Source of the DNA: Leptothermofonsia sichuanensis E412
GTDB lineage: Bacteria; Cyanobacteriota; Cyanobacteriia; Leptolyngbyales; Leptolyngbyaceae
Assembly (NCBI RefSeq): GCF_019891175.1
Contig: NZ_CP072600.1
Coordinates: 1,426,001 to 1,490,000, forward strand
Reading direction: 5' to 3'
Length of the DNA stretch: 64,000 nt
Shown here piece by piece: positions 18,359-27,033 of this stretch; position 1 is the first letter of the stretch; every line of letters begins with the position of its first letter. The notes under the pieces were generated by a model that searched no databases, had not been told where the DNA came from, and saw only the letters and a program-made list of their open reading frames with translations. Both the position numbers and the translations under genes were made by a program.

Positions 18359-19819
18359 TTAGCCTTCTTCAATCTGAATGTGCAGGCGCAGGTCAATCAC
18401 TTCATCGGGTTCAACGCGGATTCCATCGGAAAAATCACTAATTCTGATCGCCTGTACGCCCTGAATGGGTCCTGAATTTTTGTCTTCAAAATCCCTTTCC
18501 AGAAATTGCAGGGAACTCTGGGAAATTCGCTCTAAGCGAGTTAACCGGAAGGCGATCGCTGCATTCTGGTTATTGAGAACATTTATTCGAGTAGGGTTCT
18601 TGTTGCTTGGATTGGGTTGCTGGCGCAGGGATTGCAGCAGCGATCGCACCGTTGCCTTAATTCGTTGTTTTAAGTCAGGAATATCCGTACCAGGAACAGG
18701 AGTGACCTTAATCTGGAGTGCCACGACCCGGAATTTCGTATTGGGAACAATCACAATCTGTTCCGGCAGAATGCGGGCAGCGGGCAGATGGTGGTCGTAT
18801 AGCTTCAACCCAATCTGGTCACCCTCCTGATTCCACATCGGTTCTGCCGCAACACACTGGAAGTCTTGTTCCGGGCACTGGCTGGTCAGCAAAATGTCCG
18901 GTAAATAATCAATCCCTTCCAGCTTTTCTAACAACTCGTAGAACTCAGAGACATACACATCCCGCCCAAAGCTCCAGCCCGGATAGTTCGGTAATGCTGC
19001 CACTGGCAGGGGACTGAGAAAATCATTGATGACGCGAATGATCTGATGACGCAAATCCCGATCCAGCACATCAGGATAGCGGGCAACCAGAATCTCGGCA
19101 CTGACCGGAGTGTAGGTGGGTCCCACCACATGCAGGCGGGTGGTGAGCAGGCGGCGTTCATCCAGATAGCTCCGCAAAATTTGAGCTTGAGGCGGGTTTG
19201 CCGAGGGCTGGGGACCCAATGCCCCGGCAGGTACCGTGGGATTGGCGGGTAGAATGACCAGGCTGACATGCCCTTCGGCGTGCTTGCGGCGATCGCTCTC
19301 CAGGGTCAATTCCAGATTCCGTTCCGCCACACAATGCGCCCGCTGAATGGGCTTTAGGCGGGAGGGCAGATTAGAGTCCTGAGTTCGCTCCAACCCGGTT
19401 ACCGTCCACCATTCCTCCAGACCAGTGGAATTACCGCTCCGCTCCGCTTCCTGCATCCGCCCCAGCCAGCGATTGAAATTTTCCGTACTCAGTAGTTCAT
19501 AATCTTCCCGGGTCACCGCCCGATAGCGCGATCGCAAATGTAATACGGACTTGCGAACCTCTTCCCGTAAATCCTGAGCGGGCACCCAACCCGGTCCATT
19601 CAACAGAGTGAGGAAGGTGAGAATATTCTCATCCGTAACCCGATTGAGCCGGTAAATCAGCATTTCACTTAGGTAAGCAAATAGCTCAATCAGCGTGATA
19701 CCGGGATCAGAGGGATTGTAGTTGGTCCAATCAGGGGCATAGGTGGGAATCATGCTGAGGGCTTCTTTGACCAGATCCTCGTAGGTGCGATCGTCCAGGT
19801 TGGGGAGTTCCAGGGGCAT
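18359..19819 (-). CDS. Baseplate J-like protein 2 (Cis12-type)
   Basis: 486 aa, a shorter member of the gp47/baseplate-J type. The N-terminus (YEDLVKEALSMIPTYAPDWTNYNPSDPGITLIELFAYLSEM, about 12-55) is the conserved start of 'putative baseplate assembly proteins'. AVTREDYELLSTENFNRWLG (about 99-118) corresponds to the AVTLEDYEDL segment near the C-terminal part of the larger paralogue. It should form part of the wedge ring around the hub. No clear Shine-Dalgarno is seen: the bases before the ATG at 19819 are the pyrimidine-rich side of a short tandem repeat. Confidence 0.85.
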   Translation of the reverse strand: MPLELPNLDDRTYEDLVKEALSMIPTYAPDWTNYNPSDPGITLIELFAYLSEMLIYRLNRVTDENILTFLTLLNGPGWVPAQDLREEVRKSVLHLRSRYRAVTREDYELLSTENFNRWLGRMQEAERSGNSTGLEEWWTVTGLERTQDSNLPSRLKPIQRAHCVAERNLELTLESDRRKHAEGHVSLVILPANPTVPAGALGPQPSANPPQAQILRSYLDERRLLTTRLHVVGPTYTPVSAEILVARYPDVLDRDLRHQIIRVINDFLSPLPVAALPNYPGWSFGRDVYVSEFYELLEKLEGIDYLPDILLTSQCPEQDFQCVAAEPMWNQEGDQIGLKLYDHHLPAARILPEQIVIVPNTKFRVVALQIKVTPVPGTDIPDLKQRIKATVRSLLQSLRQQPNPSNKNPTRINVLNNQNAAIAFRLTRLERISQSSLQFLERDFEDKNSGPIQGVQAIRISDFSDGIRVEPDEVIDLRLHIQIEEG

Positions 19820-19924
19820 GGGAGGAGAGGGGTGAGGGGTGAGAAGTGAGAAGTGAGAAGTGAGGAGTGAGGGGTGAGAAGTGAGGAGTAGCTTGTTCCC
19901 AGGCTAAGCCTGGAGAACAAGCTA
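19820..19924. repeat. GTGAGAA-type tandem repeat and hairpin between the baseplate genes
   Basis: 19820-19888 is a run of GTGAGAA/GTGAGGAG heptamers. It is followed by an almost perfect hairpin at 19889-19924 (arms TAGCTTGTTC... and ...GAACAAGCTA) without a T tract. The hairpin may attenuate or process the operon message; that is inference. Confidence 0.75.
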
Positions 19925-19989
19925 TGCCAGGACATTCAGCTTTAAGCCAGTGATATTGAGTGATCATTTTCTTCATCCTTCATCCTTGA

Positions 19990-22900
19990 TTAAGCGTCTT
20001 CAAACATTAAATTAATGGTGTGTTTGCCTGAATAGACTAGGAATAGTCCGGTGCGCTGGAGGGATGGAACATCCTGTCCAGGTTCATCTGCAATCAGTTC
20101 GACCTTCAGACTGCGGACGTGGTCAACACCTGAAACGGATTCAATTTGACGATAGAAATCGGATTTATGAGGTTCGCGTCCAAAGTCCCAGCCGTTGCCG
20201 TCCAACCCCCCTGTGAGGGGATGGAGAAACCTGGATAGCTTGCGTTCCACTGCCTGTTCAACGGCACTGGCACCCTCCAGGGAAGTCACCGCCAGGTCGG
20301 TGGTGATGTTCACACTCAGATAGTGGGGAGGAACGACCACAACCCTGGCAGTCATCGAACTATTTGCCTGCAAATAACGCTGGATCCGGTTAAGCAATTC
20401 CAGACTGGGCAGGGGTTTAGGATCGTTGGAATAGGGCACTATGATCAGACTCAGCACTCCCGGCTCCAGGGGTTGTGGATTTTCAGCCTCTATGGCTGAA
20501 TTGCTCACCAATTGCAGATTTCGTAGGGGAATGCAGCGGGCACGGGCTACATCCGGTGAGGCAAGTTTTGCCAGATCCTCGTAATCTTCCAGGGTGACTG
20601 CCCGTCCGCGATGGCGAAGGGTGCGGGGCATTCGCTCCACCAGGGAATCCAGACTTTCGGCATCCGCGCCGCCCGCCGCCGCCTCGGAATTGGTGACTTT
20701 CTCGATGTAAGGAACCGTTGTTTTAAGCTGCACGATGGTGCTGGCAGCCCGGTTCCCAATCGTGCCGCCGCCAGTCTGGTAGCGAGTCATTCGCACATTG
20801 CCAATCCCGGTTGGTGGAATTAAACCATTCAGCCCATCTCCAAACTGGATTTCGCCCGTGAGCCGATTGAGGGTGTAGTGGCGATCGCGGGCACCTGATC
20901 CATAAAAATCCGACACCTGATGCCAGCGCACCCAGATTTCCTGGGGGCGTCCGGTGCTATCTTGAACGGTGGAAATGGCATCTTCCCCCTCGTCCTGTTG
21001 AATCGTTTTCTGTTCCTGCTCCGGGGGAAGTTCTGGTTCCCTGACCTGAAGCTGTTGCCCTGCCAGGATGGGCGATCGCGTGGTGCGAAATATCTGGTTC
21101 TCGGTGCCATTGCTGGAGCCAAGGATCTCATGGCGAATGGTGACGGTCTGGGCGGCGATCGTCGTGTTGGGCAGTATCCGGCTGACTCTGGGCGCGATCG
21201 GGTAAACTCCACTGCTCCAGACTACTCGCAACCAGTAGCGGGACGGGATACCAAACTCAACCCTGGGTAACAAATCAGCCGGTGGTAGAAATTCGATTAA
21301 ACCGGGACGGGTCAGGTTTTCTGTGTCATCTCGCACAGTCAACTTACGCCATTCACTTCCCTGCCAGTATTGCCAGGTGAGTTGGGGGCGATCGCTACTG
21401 GCAGGGGATGCTTCAGCAGCACTGTAATCTGCCGTGCGGAGATACAGACTGAGGGGTTGATTGGGAAAGGACGGGCGATTAGGGGGCAGGCTGAAGCCCA
21501 GGTAGAATCGGGGATGGGGTTGAGGTTTAAGGTCTGAAGTGGGCTGGAAGGGGCTAAAAGGTGTAGCTGGATCGACGGGGGTGTAGCCAAAGTCGTTGTA
21601 TAGAAGAATGTGCTGGGGCGGCTCCGGTTGGGCAGGGGTTGTGATGGAGTAGGTCAGTTGGAGGGAGCGGATAATCGGTGGTACAAAGGTCGCTGGTTCG
21701 AGCCTGAAAGGAGTGCTTTGATTCCCCGTGGGAACATAGCGGGCTTCCCTGCCATAGTTGCCGCCGGAGATGCGTACCCGAATCCAGAAATTTTCCACAC
21801 CATTAATGGTCGTGATGGTGGGTGTAGCCGGTAAAACGAAGCTTACTGTCCCATTGCCGGGTTGCCGGAATGCCTGGGTGGTGTCCTGAAACGAGTTGGC
21901 TGAAGAGGTCGGTCCACTGGTTGTGGATGTGCCAATCAACCGCCAGGACCTGCCATCCCAGTACTCCCAGGTCAGTTCTGGTTTAGGTTGTTCCCCGCTT
22001 GAATTGTTGCTGAATCCCGCAGTGGTCGGATCCAGAATATCCATTTGAAGGGTGACCGTTACCCCACTCTGGGAGAAGGCTTCCCGATGAGCCAGGTAAA
22101 ACACATCCCCCAATTTCGGCTTTTCCCCGAAGGGAAAAAACACCTGGGTGGCATCGACGGGCAACTGATTGGTAAATGCCGCTTCTACAGGTAATTGGGA
22201 TTGCCCCAGGGTTGCTTGCAGTTGGATGTTACTAATTCTGGGCAACTGGTTCAGCCGGATCTGGTCTGGTTCAGGGGTAAGAGCGGGAGTGATTCGCTTT
22301 ATCAGCCGACCTCTCAGCCAGCGGTGTGTTTGGGCATTAACCGCTGTGACTGGAATGGCCGTTAAGTTGGTAAACTGGAGGGTTCCCGACTGCTGCAAAT
22401 TCTGAATCTGAATAATGGCAGCGGCAGAAGTTGCAGAAGTGGGGGTTATTCCCTCCCACTGGCTGGTTTCATGGTTCCAGATCTCCCAGACAATGGCACA
22501 TTCCGTGTTGGAGGCTGCCAGGGTAATTGTCAGATCAAGCTGGCTGATGGGCGAGAAGCCAAATAGCCGGTCATGGGCAATGTAGAACATATGGGGAATG
22601 GCGCGATCGCCCACAAAGGGAGACACCCCCTGTCCATCTGCGGTTGAGATGATGGCGCTGCGATCGCTGTACCGATCCTCGGCGGCTTCCCGGACGAACA
22701 GGGAAACCAGTTGGGCAGCGGAAACCACCAGTTCCCGTTCCGTTTCAAAAATGACTGGCTCTTTTTCGCCCTCGGCTGGCGGAGCCGCCACCTGGGTTCC
22801 GGCAGGCACGACCGCATCCACCGTACTCCCCGCCGTCAGGGAAAAGGTCAGCGGCACCCGTGCCGGTTGAGGAGGCAATCGGGATGCGCCTAACAGATTC

Positions 22901-23136
22901 AAAAATGCCAGGAAGTTTTTATCAGGAACCTGGTTCAACCGCTGAATGATGATTTCGCAATAACGGGCAAACACCCCGATCAAAGCGGCTGAAATGCCTG
23001 TAGGAGTGCGATCGCCCGTCACCGGATCAATTTCAAACTCCTGCCACGCTGGGGCATACACCCTCAGCAACTCCTGGACCTGCTGGGCAATTTTTGCCGC
23101 ATTCCGCCTATCAATCCTGGGGGCTGGTTTGACCAT
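19990..23136 (-). CDS. Baseplate J-like protein 1 (Cis11-type)
   Basis: 1048 aa, the large 'putative baseplate assembly protein' of eCIS and contractile phage tails. The N-terminal block (about 12-90, VQELLRVYAPAWQEFEIDP...FLAFLNLLGA) and the C-terminal J-like block (from about 770, LTGEIQFGDGLNG, GGGTIGNRAA, AVTLEDYEDLAKLASPDVARAR) are the family core. Between them sit three related beta inserts marked by W-x-x-W...W motifs near residues 215, 392 and 589 (WEIWNHETSQW, WEYWDGRSW, WQYWQGSEW). Its ATG shares an A with the TAA of the gp25 gene (TAATG), so the two are translationally coupled. Confidence 0.92.
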   Translation of the reverse strand: MVKPAPRIDRRNAAKIAQQVQELLRVYAPAWQEFEIDPVTGDRTPTGISAALIGVFARYCEIIIQRLNQVPDKNFLAFLNLLGASRLPPQPARVPLTFSLTAGSTVDAVVPAGTQVAAPPAEGEKEPVIFETERELVVSAAQLVSLFVREAAEDRYSDRSAIISTADGQGVSPFVGDRAIPHMFYIAHDRLFGFSPISQLDLTITLAASNTECAIVWEIWNHETSQWEGITPTSATSAAAIIQIQNLQQSGTLQFTNLTAIPVTAVNAQTHRWLRGRLIKRITPALTPEPDQIRLNQLPRISNIQLQATLGQSQLPVEAAFTNQLPVDATQVFFPFGEKPKLGDVFYLAHREAFSQSGVTVTLQMDILDPTTAGFSNNSSGEQPKPELTWEYWDGRSWRLIGTSTTSGPTSSANSFQDTTQAFRQPGNGTVSFVLPATPTITTINGVENFWIRVRISGGNYGREARYVPTGNQSTPFRLEPATFVPPIIRSLQLTYSITTPAQPEPPQHILLYNDFGYTPVDPATPFSPFQPTSDLKPQPHPRFYLGFSLPPNRPSFPNQPLSLYLRTADYSAAEASPASSDRPQLTWQYWQGSEWRKLTVRDDTENLTRPGLIEFLPPADLLPRVEFGIPSRYWLRVVWSSGVYPIAPRVSRILPNTTIAAQTVTIRHEILGSSNGTENQIFRTTRSPILAGQQLQVREPELPPEQEQKTIQQDEGEDAISTVQDSTGRPQEIWVRWHQVSDFYGSGARDRHYTLNRLTGEIQFGDGLNGLIPPTGIGNVRMTRYQTGGGTIGNRAASTIVQLKTTVPYIEKVTNSEAAAGGADAESLDSLVERMPRTLRHRGRAVTLEDYEDLAKLASPDVARARCIPLRNLQLVSNSAIEAENPQPLEPGVLSLIIVPYSNDPKPLPSLELLNRIQRYLQANSSMTARVVVVPPHYLSVNITTDLAVTSLEGASAVEQAVERKLSRFLHPLTGGLDGNGWDFGREPHKSDFYRQIESVSGVDHVRSLKVELIADEPGQDVPSLQRTGLFLVYSGKHTINLMFEDA

Positions 23137-23549
23137 TAACCCGGACTCCTTTCTAAATAAAAGGGATACACCAGGTTAAAGACATTGTTGGTTGCCCGCA
23201 CCTGATATTCCACCTGAATCGTCAGCTTCTCACCCGCACTATCCGTTTCAGGAATCACCTGAATGTTGCGTACATCAATTCGGGGTTCAAATCGCAGTAA
23301 TGCCTCCTGCACCTCCTGGGAAATCCGCCCCGCCGTTCCCGCCGTTTTCATCTCAAACACCAGATCGTAAATCCCACAACCAAACCCCGGACGCATGACC
23401 CGCTCTCCTCTGGCAGTACTGAGAATCAGAAACACGGACTGACGCACGCTTTCCTCGTAGTCTGCCATTTGCAAACGGCCATCCGAATCCACCTTGACAG
23501 CGTCGGTCATTGAAAATCCTAAACCGCGACCCAGGAAAGGTTTTGACAT
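23136..23549 (-). CDS. gp25/gpW-like baseplate wedge protein (Cis9-type)
   Basis: 137 aa. Matches the gp25-like lysozyme-fold wedge family without enzymatic role: MADYEESVRQSVFLILSTARGERVMRPGFGCGIYDLVFE is the hallmark (the 'ARGERVMRPGFGCGI' segment), followed by EVQEALLRFEPRIDVRNIQV. The stop overlaps the next start by one base. In contractile tails this protein fixes the baseplate to the first sheath ring. Confidence 0.92.
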   Translation of the reverse strand: MSKPFLGRGLGFSMTDAVKVDSDGRLQMADYEESVRQSVFLILSTARGERVMRPGFGCGIYDLVFEMKTAGTAGRISQEVQEALLRFEPRIDVRNIQVIPETDSAGEKLTIQVEYQVRATNNVFNLVYPFYLERSPG

Positions 23550-23550
23550 A

Positions 23551-23620
23551 GTTGTTAGTTGTTAGTTGTTAGTTGTTAGTTGTTAGCTGTTGGTTGTTAG
23601 CTGTTGGTTGTTAGTTGTTG
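23551..23620. repeat. GTTGTTA tandem repeat upstream of gp25
   Basis: A run of about ten GTTGTTA/GCTGTTG heptamers directly before the gp25 start. It lies where a ribosome site would be expected. Confidence 0.85.
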
Positions 23621-23709
23621 GACGCAGGTTGAGTAGAGCGATAGCGAAACCCAACTTAACGGGTGACTGGTAATGGGTGACTGATAATGGGTAACTGGTA
23701 ACAGGTGAA

Positions 23710-24108
23710 TTAACCGATAAATACAGTACCAACGGCGACAACCTGACCGACCGGCAAATCAGCCGGATCGTTACAGGTAATTGCCATGTCACCATTACGG
23801 GCTGCCATTTTGCCGTTGATTTTGACCGTGGGACTGCCCAATTTAATCGTGCCCTGATTGGCAGGGGGGTTCTGAAAAGCTGTTCCCGGTGGAGTCGGGA
23901 TATGGGGAGGCGTATTGTCTGCCGTACTGTCTACCGTCGCCGCTGGCATTCCCATAATGTTGACATCACGGCTGAGATTACCGCTGATAATCCCTGTAAA
24001 CGGATGAGGTAATGGCGTGGGAACAGGCGGTCCTGATGTTGGAACCATAACAATGTGAGTGTCTGTGGCAATGATCTGGTCGCCTTGTTTGGCTGCGGGT
24101 TGTCCCAT
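23710..24108 (-). CDS. PAAR-repeat spike tip protein (Cis10-type)
   Basis: 132 aa, a PAAR protein that caps the spike with a sharp cone. Starts MGQPAAKQGDQIIATDTHIV, with the Pro-rich VPTSGPPVPTPLPHPFTG, and ends with VKINGKMAARNGDMAITC, in which the PAAR-type glycine turns and the metal-binding His/Cys candidates (H18, H35, C and H in between) can be seen. No toxin extension is fused. The region before the ATG is a pyrimidine-rich tandem repeat with no visible Shine-Dalgarno. Confidence 0.9.
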   Translation of the reverse strand: MGQPAAKQGDQIIATDTHIVMVPTSGPPVPTPLPHPFTGIISGNLSRDVNIMGMPAATVDSTADNTPPHIPTPPGTAFQNPPANQGTIKLGSPTVKINGKMAARNGDMAITCNDPADLPVGQVVAVGTVFIG

Positions 24109-24110
24109 AG

Positions 24111-24258
24111 GAGGTGAGGAGTGAGGAGTGAGAAGTGAGGAGAGGGCTAAGGAGTGAGGGCTAAGGAGTGAGGGGTGAGGAGTGAGTGAGGGGTGTTCGC
24201 TTTTGGCGTTCCCGCAGGGTGGGGTGAGTAGGTGTTAGGTGTTAGGTGTTAGGTGTTG
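24111..24258. repeat. GTGAGGAG and GTTAGGT tandem repeats
   Basis: Mixed short tandem repeats between the PAAR and spike genes. Includes, at 24186-24224, one arm of an inverted repeat whose other arm is at 25090-25128. Confidence 0.75.
24186..24224 (+). repeat. 39-bp inverted repeat, left arm, flanking the spike gene
   Basis: The complement of this segment occurs at 25090-25128 with one mismatch (core GTGTTCGCTTTTGGCGTTCC). The arms enclose only the spike gene and its flanks. Confidence 0.85.
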
Positions 24259-24406
24259 CAACGCAGGTTGGGTAGAGCGGCAGCGTAGCTTGTTTTCAGC
24301 AGGGTAACCCAATATTTTCAATGGTCAGGTGTTGGAAACAGATGTTGGAAAAATTTAGTGATTTGAGGGGTTCAATCCCTACCCCCTACCTCCTACCACC
24401 TGCTAC

Positions 24407-25054
24407 CTAATTCAAATTAATCGTCGCTCCTTTGATATTCATGGTGGCGTTGGCTTTGATATCCATACCTGCGCCAGTTTCAATCTTAGTGTCGGCAGAG
24501 GATTTTAATTCGATTTTTTGGGCGTCTAATTTGATGCTGCCCTGGGGGGCGGAGAGGGTGATATCTTTGGCGGTTGTGATGGTGATGGAATCTTTAGAAG
24601 TATCAATGGTGATTTTGTTCTCTCCTTTTTTATCGATGATTTCAATCATTTCTTTGCCGTCTTCGTCGTTCAGGCGAATGGTGTGACCACTGCGAGACTT
24701 GATCATCCGGATATTGTTTTTGCCGTCTTCGTTAGTAGCGGGAGGGGTATCTTTACCATTCCAGAGCGCGCCCAGAATGTAGGGAAAGCGGAGATCGCCC
24801 TGTTCAAAGGCAACCAGTACTTCATCGTCCACTTCAGGTAGAAAGAACGTGCCGCGATCGCCCCCTGCCATTGGTGAGGCAATCCGTGCCCAGTTGCTTT
24901 CATCCTCCTGACTCAGCCAGGGAAACTTCACCTTTACCCGCCCCAATTTGTCAGGGTCCTGATTGTTGGTCACAATCCCAATCACAACCCCATGCACCGA
25001 ACGCAGGAGCGTTTCCCTAACCTCTGATCCAACAATCGTCTCAAACCAATTCAT
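24407..25054 (-). CDS. Spike protein, gp5/VgrG C-terminal type (Cis8-type)
   Basis: 215 aa. Residues about 20-105 form the OB-fold of baseplate assembly protein V / gp5 (GVVIGIVTNNQDPDKLGRVKV, FPWLSQEDESNWARIASPMAG, EVDDEVLVAFEQGDLRFPYILG). Residues 110-215 are a beta-helix needle made of alternating hydrophobic repeats (KITIDTSKDSITITTAKDITL, SIKLDAQKIELKSSADTKIE), ending INLN, where the PAAR tip should sit. The hub part of a VgrG is a separate gene upstream, as in T4 gp27/gp5. The gene lies between the two arms of a 39-bp inverted repeat. Confidence 0.93.
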   Translation of the reverse strand: MNWFETIVGSEVRETLLRSVHGVVIGIVTNNQDPDKLGRVKVKFPWLSQEDESNWARIASPMAGGDRGTFFLPEVDDEVLVAFEQGDLRFPYILGALWNGKDTPPATNEDGKNNIRMIKSRSGHTIRLNDEDGKEMIEIIDKKGENKITIDTSKDSITITTAKDITLSAPQGSIKLDAQKIELKSSADTKIETGAGMDIKANATMNIKGATINLN

Positions 25055-25070
25055 AATTTTGCTCTGTTAA

Positions 25071-25165
25071 TAACTAACAACCAACAACCCCCCACCCTAC
25101 GGGAACGCCAAAAGCGAACACCCCTCACTCCTCACTCCTCACTCCTCACTCCTCACTCCTCATTT
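25071..25165. repeat. CACTCCT tandem repeat between hub and spike genes
   Basis: Run of CTCACTC/CTCCTCA heptamers on the plus strand, with the right arm of the spike-flanking inverted repeat at 25090-25128. Confidence 0.8.
25090..25128 (-). repeat. 39-bp inverted repeat, right arm, flanking the spike gene
   Basis: Inverted partner of 24186-24224, one mismatch in 39. Confidence 0.85.
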
Positions 25166-25170
25166 CTCCT

Positions 25171-26241
25171 TCACACCGCATTTCTCCCCACCGTAAAATG
25201 TGTGTAATATCCTTTGGCAGGGCTATAACGGTGACAAACGGTGGTGACGTAGTATTGCCCGCTGAACCGCTGGCTGACGCCGTCAATTTTGATCACCTTG
25301 CCCGGTTTAATATCCGTGCGTCCGAAACACATGCCCTCCCCTGAAATAAACTCCAATACTTTCTGGTTAAACCGCGCTTTAGCAATTTGATCGGCTTCTG
25401 CCTGGGTTTGAATCGGGCGATCGCTGATCACCCCCACGGCTGAACCAAAGGTAGACTCGACGAATCCGGCGGCGATTGTCCGTCCACCCATTTTGGATGC
25501 CTCTACACCAGGTTTTGCCTGCCCGGTAATCGGTTGCTTGTCTTTAAAGCTCCAGCCCTGGACACTCACCTCACTCACCTGCTGCATGGATGCGAGGCGG
25601 GGATAAAACTCCAGCAAATCTCCATCCAGGCTCAGGGTCAGAATTTCGCTGGCTGCATTGGCAACGGGACGAAACAGTAACGTCTTGTTTTCCACCACCA
25701 CTTCGTACTGAATCTGGCGGGCACGGGATTGCAAAAATGCTAGATCGGTCTGGTTCGCCTGCAACACATAATCATGCACCACCTGGCTGTCTTCTACCTG
25801 GGCGGTCAGGTTGGCGGCACTGGCGATCGCAGCGGCAATATCACTGTCCTTTTGCTGGGTGAAGCTGCGGGTTTTGCAACCCCGTTGCAGGCGATGGCGG
25901 CGATCGTACCCCCGCAGGAGCAGGCTGGGAGCACGGTTCTGGGCAAATTCTGGTTCCAAACTGGTAATCTCTCCCACCATCACCGTTGTAATGTCATTGG
26001 CATAGCCCAATTTGATTTCAACTTGATGTCCAATCGTAAAGTTAGCGTCATCCATCCAATCCACTGGGCTGGCACGACTGGAAGAGCCAGTCATTTCGAT
26101 CGCAAACATACTGGGTAGCATGGTATCCTCTTCCACCGTCACTCCCACCACATGGGACTCCATTTCGACCGATAACGGCGAACCGTTAATCAAAATGTCG
26201 AAATCGGGAACAAGGGGGCTGGAGGGTTGGGCAACTGGCAT
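25171..26241 (-). CDS. Hub protein, gpD/gp27-like
   Basis: 356 aa from the ATG at 26241; a GTG at 26292 would add 17 unlikely residues read from a tandem repeat. Matches the late control gene D / VgrG N-terminal family: FDILINGSPLSVEMESHVVGVTVEED, FTIGHQVEIKLGYANDITTVMVGEITSLEPEFAQ, LLLRGYDRRHRLQRG, and LQANQTDLAFLQSRARQIQYEVVVEN. It should form the trimeric hub that joins tube and spike. The spike half is the next gene. No ribosome site is visible in the CT-rich leader. Confidence 0.88.
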   Translation of the reverse strand: MPVAQPSSPLVPDFDILINGSPLSVEMESHVVGVTVEEDTMLPSMFAIEMTGSSSRASPVDWMDDANFTIGHQVEIKLGYANDITTVMVGEITSLEPEFAQNRAPSLLLRGYDRRHRLQRGCKTRSFTQQKDSDIAAAIASAANLTAQVEDSQVVHDYVLQANQTDLAFLQSRARQIQYEVVVENKTLLFRPVANAASEILTLSLDGDLLEFYPRLASMQQVSEVSVQGWSFKDKQPITGQAKPGVEASKMGGRTIAAGFVESTFGSAVGVISDRPIQTQAEADQIAKARFNQKVLEFISGEGMCFGRTDIKPGKVIKIDGVSQRFSGQYYVTTVCHRYSPAKGYYTHFTVGRNAV

Positions 26242-26319
26242 AGGAGAGAGGAGAGAGAAGAAAGAAGAGAGAGGGGGGGTAACACCTAACACTTACTGCC
26301 TGGGATAGCTGGTTCGATG

Positions 26320-27033
26320 TCAGCGAATTTTTGGGATTGTGAGGCGCTGTCCAATCCGGCGATCGAGGTGGCGGGGATCGTCGATGTGATTGGTTTCAGC
26401 GATCACGCGCCAGCGGGTGGGGTCGTTGTAGAATTCGGCGGCGATGTTACTCAAGGTGTCACCTCCTTTAACGATATGGGTGGTTAGCTCCGGATCGGTG
26501 ATGCGTTTATCCAGCTCCGGATCAAGAAACTCGACAAAGGTAATGGACAGATTCGCCCGCACGGGTTTTCCATCCCGCGTGAACTGGGTGAACTTTTGCG
26601 TCAGGCTGGTGATCACCCCAATAAAGGGGAAGTCGGAGTCTACGGGCGCATCTCCCCAGGCAACCCGGCAGACGCGGGGTTGTTCCTCATCCCGCTGGAT
26701 CCGGGTGAGCGCAACAATCTTGCTGGTTTCTTCCCGCACATCCACAACCTGCTGTCCGCCCCGGTCAATTGGGGTGGTTGTGTCAAAAAACAACTCCAGG
26801 GATAACTGGCGACTCCCGCCACCGCCAAAGGATATGGTCGGGGCATTTACCTTGCTTTGGGTGGCGGCACTATTTCCACTACCGGAGGTTTGGGGTGGAC
26901 TCCAGGTAACGGATTTGGCAATGGAATAGGACTCCGGATTGAACATTACCGGAAAAGGAGCCAGTTTTTCATAGCGATCGCCCTTCTTGGCAAAGGGAGT
27001 AATGGTCAACTTTTCCAGCCCACTGTTGTTCAT
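26320..27033 (-). CDS. LysM-domain tail protein (Cis7-type)
   Basis: 237 aa, the tail-terminator or hub-associated LysM protein always found in eCIS. The N-terminal domain includes FPVMFNPESYSIAKSVTW and LSLELFFDTT; ITSLTQKFTQFTRDGKPVRANLSITFVEF is the conserved middle. A LysM domain closes the protein (about 186-234, THIVKGGDTLSNIAAEFYNDPTRW...IGQRLTIP). Its ATG overlaps the stop of the Pro-rich gene by four bases (ATGA), with GAGGGC upstream, so translation is coupled. Confidence 0.92.
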   Translation of the reverse strand: MNNSGLEKLTITPFAKKGDRYEKLAPFPVMFNPESYSIAKSVTWSPPQTSGSGNSAATQSKVNAPTISFGGGGSRQLSLELFFDTTTPIDRGGQQVVDVREETSKIVALTRIQRDEEQPRVCRVAWGDAPVDSDFPFIGVITSLTQKFTQFTRDGKPVRANLSITFVEFLDPELDKRITDPELTTHIVKGGDTLSNIAAEFYNDPTRWRVIAETNHIDDPRHLDRRIGQRLTIPKIR

